Program-made: the position numbers and the translations under genes
Assembly (NCBI GenBank): GCA_013329565.1
Contig: DUJZ01000177.1
Location: forward strand, 1 to 8,482
Direction: 5' to 3'
Length of the DNA: 8,482 nt
Origin: Methanomassiliicoccales archaeon
Lineage (GTDB): Archaea; Thermoplasmatota; Thermoplasmata; Methanomassiliicoccales; UBA472
In this document: positions 1-4,792 of the stretch, in pieces
Position numbering within the stretch: the stretch's first letter is position 1
Layout of the letters: the number at the start of each line of letters is the position of its first letter
The notes under the pieces: model-generated
Told to the model about the DNA's origin: nothing
What the model saw: only the letters and a program-made list of their open reading frames with translations
The model's database searches: none

Positions 1-501
1 CTGCTGATGAGTTATCCTTGACAAACGTTCTGCGTTGGGGTCCTTGCGCGGGTCGGCGGTGTACGCCGCGTCGACCGATGTCCCGTTGATGATCCGGACC
101 GCCTTGACCTCCTTGGCCAGCATTGCCGAAACGGCATCGGTGGTGTGCCCTGGAACCGTACCACCCATCACCACCACCTTCCCCTTCTTCTCCAGGCGGT
201 GCGCCTCCAGGATGTCCGTGGGCACCTTTCCAATGGATGTTTCACCAAGCGAATAGACCACCAGAGCGGCGTTTATGCGTGTCGAGAGTATCCCCAGCTC
301 GTCCAGGTCTGATTCTGGCAGTCCCAGGCTCCTCCCGACCTTGATGTAGTAGCGGGCGATCTTCCCGCCTCCGCAGACCAAGTACAACTGATACCTGTCG
401 CGGAGGGAGGATATCATCTCCGAAAATCGCTTCAGAAACGCATCATCGTCATCATCTGGCACGATGACCGATCCACCGAGGGAGACCACGACCTTGTCCA
501 T
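1..501 (-). CDS. pyrH: UMP kinase, archaeal type (partial, C-terminus beyond the window)
   Basis: Phosphorylates UMP to UDP with ATP in the cytoplasm, in pyrimidine nucleotide synthesis. The 167 visible residues begin MDKVVVSLGGSVIVP, the beta-strand and glycine-rich ATP site of the amino-acid kinase fold. Next come VCGGGKIARYYIKVGR (about 46-61) and the segment LDELGILSTRINAALVVYSL (about 79-98), which is typical of the archaeal UMP kinases. VVMGGTVPGHTTDAVSAML (about 119-137) follows, then a stretch ending SVDAAYTADPRKDP (about 147-160), the nucleotide-binding half of the family. The family is usually about 220-240 residues, so 50-70 residues lie off the left edge. I chose the ATG at 501 because family members start two to four residues before the VVSLGGS strand. 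An in-frame ATG at 507 (adding Met-Gln) is equally possible. Neither start has a strong Shine-Dalgarno site. The gene is divergent from prf1. Confidence 0.93.
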   Translation of the reverse strand, partial: MDKVVVSLGGSVIVPDDDDDAFLKRFSEMISSLRDRYQLYLVCGGGKIARYYIKVGRSLGLPESDLDELGILSTRINAALVVYSLGETSIGKVPTDILEAHRLEKKGKVVVMGGTVPGHTTDAVSAMLAKEVKAVRIINGTSVDAAYTADPRKDPNAERLSRITHQQ

Positions 502-514
502 TTGCATACCAACA

Positions 515-522
515 GATATAAG
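515..522 (+). promoter_or_regulatory. TATA box for prf1
   Basis: The octamer GATATAAG, preceded by purine-rich AACA, resembles an archaeal TATA box with a BRE-like upstream flank. Its centre is about 46 nt before the prf1 ATG, which fits initiation around 543-546 followed by a short leader. On the minus strand the same bases lie too close to the pyrH start (about 8-14 nt) to serve it. Confidence 0.5.
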
Positions 523-523
523 T

Positions 524-538
524 GTGAACCGTTTTCAC
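524..538. repeat. Small palindrome GTGAA-N5-TTCAC, possible operator
   Basis: Two perfect 5-bp arms, GTGAA at 524-528 and TTCAC at 534-538, flank a 5-nt centre. The element lies just downstream of the prf1 TATA box and upstream of the predicted start site, and within reach of the divergent pyrH promoter. A dimeric regulator bound here could affect both genes. With arms this short, chance occurrence cannot be excluded. Confidence 0.3.
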
Positions 539-564
539 CTAAAAAAAGGATAGGTCGTTGGATT

Positions 565-1809
565 ATGGAAGGAATAACCGGCGAGACCCTCTCCGATCGT
601 CAGAAGTACGATTTCAGAAGGTCCCTGGAGGAGATCAAGAACTTGAAGGGCCGAGGAACTGAGCTGATATCAGTTTACGTGCCCCCTACCAAGCAGATCT
701 CCGATGTCGCGGCCTATCTTCGCGAGGAGTTCTCCCAATCCTCCAACATCAAGTCCGCAAGCACCCGCAAGAACGTGCAGGGGGCGATCTCTTCGATCCT
801 GGCCCGCCTGAAGTACTTCAAGGCCGCTCCCGCGAACGGCATCATCTTCTTCGTCGGGGAGATATCCACCACCGGTGACCAGACCAGGATGGTCCAGTAT
901 GTGCTGGAGCCTCCTGACCCCATCACCACCTTCCTTTACCGATGCGACTCCGATTTCTATTTGGAGCCGTTGGAGGGCATGCTGGAGGACAAGAAGGTCT
1001 ACGGCCTGGTGGTCATAGACCGCAGCGAGGCCACCGTGGGCATACTCCGCGGCAAGGCCATCCATGTCATCCGCAACCTGGACTCCCTGGTGCCGTCCAA
1101 GCACCGAATGGGCGGACAGTCTGCGCAGCGTTTCGAACGCCTTATCGAGATCTCCGCTAACGAGTACTACAAGAAGGTCAGCGACATCATGACCGAGTCG
1201 TTCCTCGATCTGGATGGATTGCAGGGCATTCTCGTCGGTGGACCTGGCCCCTCCAAGGAGTTCTTCATCAAGGAGGGTTACCTCCATCATGAGCTGGCCA
1301 AGAAGGTGGTCGATACCTTCGATATCGGCTATACGGACGAGTACGGCCTGAAGGAGCTGGTGGAGAAGGCCAAGGACAAGCTGTACGACCTGGACCTGAT
1401 GAGGGAGAAACGCCTCTTCCAGCAGTTCCTGAACGAGTTACGCAAGTCCGACGGGCTGTCCGTATACGGCGAGGACCAGATCCGCAACGCCATCACGATC
1501 GGGGCGGTGGACGTGCTGCTTGTGTCGGAAGGCCTGCGCAAGCGAAGGGTCACCCTGGATTGCCCTCAGTGCGGGACATTGGAGCTCACGGTCGACAAGG
1601 GTCCGGACGGCACCAGCATGACCTGTCCCAGATGTGGAACGGTCGGCACGGTGACCAAGGACGTGGACCTGGTGGACGATCTCTTTGACCAGGCGGGCCT
1701 CATGGGCACCAGGGTCGAGCTCATCTCCCCGGATTCGGAAGAGGGGGAGATGCTCCTGAAGGCCTTCGGGGGCATAGCCGGACTTCTCAGGTTCAGCATA
1801 GGTGGGTAA
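565..1809 (+). CDS. prf1: Peptide chain release factor 1 (aRF1/eRF1 family)
   Basis: Recognises all three stop codons in the ribosomal A site and triggers hydrolysis of peptidyl-tRNA. The 414-residue product has the expected family length. The N-terminal codon-recognition domain carries NIKS at 61-64 and Y-x-C-x3-F at 125-131, both established stop-codon contacts of eRF1. The middle domain has GGQ at 183-185 in the context RMGGQSAQRFERL, the catalytic motif. The C-terminal domain contains CPQC at 333-336 and CPRC at 354-357, a four-cysteine site likely to bind zinc, as in many archaeal members. I chose ATG 565 because the protein then starts MEGITGETLS, directly before the conserved first helix. 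A TTG at 502 would add 21 residues that overlap the divergent promoter and do not resemble the family. The gene is followed after 4 nt by argS, so the two are probably cotranscribed. Confidence 0.97.
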   Translation: MEGITGETLSDRQKYDFRRSLEEIKNLKGRGTELISVYVPPTKQISDVAAYLREEFSQSSNIKSASTRKNVQGAISSILARLKYFKAAPANGIIFFVGEISTTGDQTRMVQYVLEPPDPITTFLYRCDSDFYLEPLEGMLEDKKVYGLVVIDRSEATVGILRGKAIHVIRNLDSLVPSKHRMGGQSAQRFERLIEISANEYYKKVSDIMTESFLDLDGLQGILVGGPGPSKEFFIKEGYLHHELAKKVVDTFDIGYTDEYGLKELVEKAKDKLYDLDLMREKRLFQQFLNELRKSDGLSVYGEDQIRNAITIGAVDVLLVSEGLRKRRVTLDCPQCGTLELTVDKGPDGTSMTCPRCGTVGTVTKDVDLVDDLFDQAGLMGTRVELISPDSEEGEMLLKAFGGIAGLLRFSIGG

Positions 1810-1813
1810 ATAA

Positions 1814-3526
1814 ATGGACGCCCTGGGTCATTTCGAGAAGCATGTCATATCCAAATTGAGCGCGGAGCTCGGCAAGATGGGATTCACCGGCGAAGTGGTC
1901 CTGGAAAGGCCGGACCACGAGATGGCAGACCTGGCGTTGCCGTGCTTCCAGTTCGCCAAGCAGCTGCGCAAGGCTCCGCCGGTGATAGCCCAGGAGCTCA
2001 GCGCCCTGATCGCACCGGACGATAAGATCGGCAAGGTCTGGGCCGACAAGGGCTACATCAATTTCCGGATCGACGAAACGCTGCTGAGCGAACTGGTGAT
2101 TCGGGACGCATTGCAGCGCCGGGAGGAGTTCGGAAAGGGGGACCCGAGGCCGGGCAAGGTTCTCCTGGAGCACACCTCGGTGAACCCCACCGGACCGATC
2201 CATGTCGGCCGAGCAAGGAACCCGTTGATCGGGGACACTCTGGCCCGGTGCCTGAGAATGTGCGGGCACGACGTCAGCACGGAGTATTACGTCAACGACG
2301 TCGGCAAGCAGGTGGTGCTGCTCACCTGGGCCATGGCGCACCTGACGGAGAAGGACGTTCCTCCTTCCGACCGGGACAAGAACGACCACCGCCTGGTGGG
2401 ATATTACCAGACGGCCAACAAGATGATGGAGTCGTCGGCGGAGGTCGCCAACGACGTGGCGGTCATGACCCAGAGGTTCGAGGCCGGAGATCCTGAGGTC
2501 ATCGCTCAAGTTCGCCGCACCGTCGACCTGATGCTCGACGGGATAAAGGAGAGCCTGGGCGGGATCGGCGTCTTCCTGGACAGTTACACTTACGAATCGC
2601 AGTTCATCCTGGATGGGTCGGCGCGCGAAGTGGTCGACAGGCTCAAGGCGTCCAGCTACGCCGAGATGGACGACGGCGCTTACTATCTCAACCTGGAAGA
2701 GTTCGGGGTGCACGGACGTGACACCCGATTCTTCTTCACCCGCAAGGATGGCACGACGCTGTATACCACCCGCGATCTCGCTTATCACATGGACAAGTTC
2801 AAGCGGGCCGACGAGCTGATGAACATCCTGGGCGAGGACCAGAAGCTGGGACAGAAGCAGCTGGCCTCGGCGCTCAAGATACTAGGCTTCGAACGTTCCC
2901 CGGAGTGCATCTACTACTCTTTCGTTTCCCTCCCGGAGGGCAGGATGTCCACCAGGAAGGGCGTCGTGGTCTATCTGGACGACCTGCTGGAGGAGGCGGT
3001 GGAACGCGCTTACGCAGAGGTGACCACGCGCCGCCCCGAGCTGGACGAGGAGAAGAAGCGCGGCATCGCCAGGGACATCGGCGTTGGCGCCGTTCGTTAC
3101 AACATCATCCGCGTTCAAGCGGAAAAGCAGCTCATATTCAAGTGGGAGGAGGCGTTGAACTTCGAGGGCAACAGCGCCCCCTTCGTTCAATACGCTCATG
3201 CACGTTGCTGCTCCATACTTCGCAAGACGGGAGATTTTAATAAAAGCGCCGACGTATCGGTTCTGACAGACCCGTACGAGCGAAAGCTCGTGTGGATACT
3301 GGCGCAGTTCCCGGAAGTGGTTCGGCAGGCGGGGGACAAACGCCGCATAAACATGCTCCCCACCTACGGTCACGAGCTGGCCTCGGCCTTGAACCAGTTC
3401 TACGGTTCGGTTCCGGTGCTCCGGTCGGAGCATCAGGATGCCAGGCTGTGCCTGGTGGAAGCGGCCCGCTGGGCATTGCGAAACACCTTGGTGACCATGG
3501 GAATAGCGGCTCCGGAGGAGATGTGA
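1814..3526 (+). CDS. argS: Arginyl-tRNA synthetase
   Basis: Charges tRNA-Arg with arginine using ATP; class I synthetase, cytoplasmic. At 570 residues it has normal length. The N-terminal Add1-type domain, which contacts the tRNA elbow, spans about 1-88. The catalytic domain starts with KVLLEHTSVNPTGPIHVGRA (115-134), where HVGR at 130-133 is the HIGH signature. ArgRS-typical segments NDVGKQV (161-167), DGAYYLNLEEFG (287-298) and KDGTTLYTTRDLAYH (311-325) follow. MSTRKG at 378-383 is the form the KMSKS loop takes in many ArgRS. The DALR-type anticodon-binding domain begins near FVQYAHARCCSILRK (457-471), and the end, MGIAAPEEM, matches the usual C-terminus, so the gene is intact. The ATG at 1814 has AGGTG overlapping the 3' end of prf1 (about 1799-1804) as its Shine-Dalgarno site. 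Its TGA overlaps the start of the next gene. Confidence 0.97.
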   Translation: MDALGHFEKHVISKLSAELGKMGFTGEVVLERPDHEMADLALPCFQFAKQLRKAPPVIAQELSALIAPDDKIGKVWADKGYINFRIDETLLSELVIRDALQRREEFGKGDPRPGKVLLEHTSVNPTGPIHVGRARNPLIGDTLARCLRMCGHDVSTEYYVNDVGKQVVLLTWAMAHLTEKDVPPSDRDKNDHRLVGYYQTANKMMESSAEVANDVAVMTQRFEAGDPEVIAQVRRTVDLMLDGIKESLGGIGVFLDSYTYESQFILDGSAREVVDRLKASSYAEMDDGAYYLNLEEFGVHGRDTRFFFTRKDGTTLYTTRDLAYHMDKFKRADELMNILGEDQKLGQKQLASALKILGFERSPECIYYSFVSLPEGRMSTRKGVVVYLDDLLEEAVERAYAEVTTRRPELDEEKKRGIARDIGVGAVRYNIIRVQAEKQLIFKWEEALNFEGNSAPFVQYAHARCCSILRKTGDFNKSADVSVLTDPYERKLVWILAQFPEVVRQAGDKRRINMLPTYGHELASALNQFYGSVPVLRSEHQDARLCLVEAARWALRNTLVTMGIAAPEEM

Positions 3527-4017
3527 TGGTGGACATAAGGAAGCTCAAGGACGACGACAAACCGCAAGTGAGGACGCTGGAGCTATTCTGCATCCGGGAA
3601 TACCTGGAAGGGTCCCTGCAGAAGAGCTGGGACGATCTGCCGGCCGAGCTCATGGAGCAGTTGGGCGCCTCCACCAAGGACTCCTACGAGTTCTATCGCG
3701 AGGGCGGAATGAGCTACGTGGCCGTGGATAAGGGCCAGGTGGTCGGATTCCTGTTCTCCCAGATCATCCAGCATGTCAACAACATCGAGAAGGTGCTGTG
3801 GATAGAGAACCTTGGTGTACATCCGGACCACCGCCGCAGGGGGGTTGGTCTGAAGCTGCTCCGCCGGGCCTCGTTGGATGCCAAGAAGAAGGGCGCCAAG
3901 GCGGTGCAGAGCGTGGTCATGCCCGACGCCAAGGACGCGGTCATGCTGCACAAGAAGGTCGGCTTCTTCATCGACGGCAGGAAGTTCGCCTTCCTGGACC
4001 TGGAAAACTTTCAGTGA
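3526..4017 (+). CDS. GNAT-family N-acetyltransferase
   Basis: A 163-residue single-domain acetyltransferase that should transfer acetyl from acetyl-CoA to an amine; the substrate cannot be told from sequence. The acetyl-CoA pyrophosphate loop is HPDHRRRGVGLKLLR at 99-113, containing the R/Q-x-x-G-x-G signature of motif A. It is preceded by the strand VLWIENLGV (90-98). LHKKVGFF (141-148) is the usual motif B 'Y/H-x-x-x-GF' position. The start is fixed by context: ATG 3526 shares its A with the argS stop (TGATG), and GGAGGAG at 3514-3520 is a strong Shine-Dalgarno site 5 nt upstream. This overlap predicts translational coupling to argS. The frame is open upstream to about 3292, but that part lies inside argS and reads as a shadow. 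Its position after a release factor and a tRNA synthetase hints at a target in the translation apparatus (a RimI-like role), but this is only association. The gene ends tail to tail against lplA. Confidence 0.88.
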   Translation: MVDIRKLKDDDKPQVRTLELFCIREYLEGSLQKSWDDLPAELMEQLGASTKDSYEFYREGGMSYVAVDKGQVVGFLFSQIIQHVNNIEKVLWIENLGVHPDHRRRGVGLKLLRRASLDAKKKGAKAVQSVVMPDAKDAVMLHKKVGFFIDGRKFAFLDLENFQ

Positions 4018-4752
4018 TCAGAACTGGAGGATGAAGTCCTCCTTTCCATATTTTTCCTCGATGAGGACCTTGACCCTTCCTTTCTCCCTTTCGTTCACCG
4101 GTATGCAGACCGCACTCTGCTCCAGTTCTTCGGAGAAAGCGCGAACCAAAGCGTCCTTCACCTCGGTCATGTCCAGCGGCCGTCCGAGCTCCTCGCGCAG
4201 GCAGGTCATCTGCTCCTTGGTCCGGGAGTGCTTGTCGTGCCTTGGGCGAAGCACCCGCATCATGCGGCCCAGGTCCGTGTCGACCAGCAACGTGCCATGC
4301 ACCATCAGCATCCCTTTTTTCCTGGTCTGGGCGCTTCCGGATATCTTCCTGCCGTTGACGATGATGTCGTTCGGAGGCTTGTGCCCCGCCTGCACGCCCA
4401 ACGAACGCAGGGCATTGACGATGACCCCGCAGGTAAGAATGTAGGCGTCCTCCGGTCTAGGTATCGCGCCTTGATCGACCGTAAGAGAGAATATAAGCTG
4501 TCCTTGGTCGGTGAATATCGTGCTTCCGCCCGACATCCGGCGCACCAGGAACACCCCCTCGTCCAGGATCGCTTGCGGATCTACCGCCGCCTCCAACTTC
4601 TCGAAGTAGCCCAGGGAGACCGTCGGCCGATCCCGCACATAAAGATGCAGGGTGGGCGGCATCAGCCCCTTGGAGCAGGACTCCAGTATGGCTTCCTCGA
4701 GCGCGACCGAATAAAGAGGATGACAGATCCCGGAGTCGACAAGGCGCAGCAT
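4018..4752 (-). CDS. lplA: Lipoate-protein ligase A-like protein (catalytic domain only)
   Basis: Member of the biotin/lipoate A/B ligase fold (BPL_LplA_LipB), which activates lipoate or a related acid and joins it to a lysine of an acceptor domain. The 244 residues begin MLRLVDSG, the usual family start. VRRMSGGSTIFTDQGQLIFS at 70-89 corresponds to the RRxSGGGxVxHD acyl-adenylate loop. PPNDIIVNGRKISGSAQTR at 126-144 contains the NDI motif and the catalytic-type lysine 136. VHGTLL (151-156) completes the core. There is no cysteine at the position where LipM-type octanoyltransferases have their nucleophile, so a ligase is more likely. E. coli LplA has about 340 residues; this protein lacks the C-terminal accessory domain, as in Thermoplasma, where it is a separate LplB. 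No lplB is visible here. The third G of SGGG is Ser and the usual HD is TD, so acceptor or substrate may differ. No Shine-Dalgarno site precedes the ATG. The gene lies 40 nt downstream of the PKD protein gene. Confidence 0.82.
   Translation of the reverse strand: MLRLVDSGICHPLYSVALEEAILESCSKGLMPPTLHLYVRDRPTVSLGYFEKLEAAVDPQAILDEGVFLVRRMSGGSTIFTDQGQLIFSLTVDQGAIPRPEDAYILTCGVIVNALRSLGVQAGHKPPNDIIVNGRKISGSAQTRKKGMLMVHGTLLVDTDLGRMMRVLRPRHDKHSRTKEQMTCLREELGRPLDMTEVKDALVRAFSEELEQSAVCIPVNEREKGRVKVLIEEKYGKEDFILQF
4026..4055 (+). terminator. Hairpin plus T-tract terminator of the prf1-argS-GNAT transcript
   Basis: Eight bases after the acetyltransferase stop codon, GGAGGA (4026-4031) and TCCTCC (4037-4042) form a perfect 6-bp stem with a 5-nt loop. 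The downstream tract TTTCCATATTTTT ends at 4055. Archaeal RNA polymerase stops mainly at T-tracts, and hairpins are optional, so the T5 at 4051-4055 is the more relevant part. The whole element lies in the last codons of lplA on the opposite strand (encoding KEDFILQ), so it serves one transcript as terminator and the other as coding sequence. Termination is inferred. Confidence 0.5.
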
Positions 4753-4770
4753 TATAAAAAATAAAAAGAA
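4753..4770 (-). terminator. T-rich terminator after the PKD protein gene
   Basis: Read on the minus strand, the spacer after the surface-protein TAG stop runs TTCTTTTTATTTTTTATA and ends directly at the lplA ATG. Runs of T5 and T6 are typical archaeal termination signals and are more T-rich than anything else in the window. No stem precedes them. The element would limit read-through into lplA, yet no clear separate lplA promoter is seen, so partial termination is possible. Confidence 0.5.
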
Positions 4771-4792
4771 AAGGGATGGTAAAAGGTTTTGC

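Larger units (their letters stand above)
508..564. promoter_or_regulatory. Divergent pyrH/prf1 intergenic promoter region
   Basis: This short spacer separates the two divergent starts and must hold signals for both genes. On the plus strand, GATATAAG at 515-522 is a TATA box. With usual archaeal spacing it would place transcription initiation near 543-546, giving prf1 a leader of about 20 nt that contains AGGT (552-555) as a weak Shine-Dalgarno match. For the minus-strand pyrH gene the only AT-rich candidate at a workable distance is the A7 run at 541-547, read as T7, which is a poor TATA box. A palindrome, GTGAA-N5-TTCAC (524-538), sits between the prf1 TATA box and its predicted start site. 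The TATA box is read from sequence; the initiation sites are inferred. Confidence 0.6.

Noticed and set aside
502..564. Extension of aRF1 to an upstream TTG
   Set aside because: The extra 21 residues do not resemble the family and would cover the TATA box and nearly touch the divergent pyrH start. ATG 565 gives the standard N-terminus.
670..1290. Minus-strand open frame of 206 codons across prf1
   Set aside because: Antisense shadow of the release factor; composition follows from the codon bias of the real gene.
1793..2788. Minus-strand open frame of 331 codons across argS
   Set aside because: It is antisense to an intact arginyl-tRNA synthetase, has no family features, and the argS reading carries all expected motifs.
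3292..3525. Upstream extension of the acetyltransferase frame
   Set aside because: It lies wholly within argS in another frame, and the Shine-Dalgarno plus TGATG coupling marks 3526 as the start.
4228..4764. Plus-strand open frame of 178 codons opposite lplA
   Set aside because: Antisense shadow; the lplA frame has the conserved RRxSGG, NDI and HGTLL motifs, and this frame has no start signal or domain.
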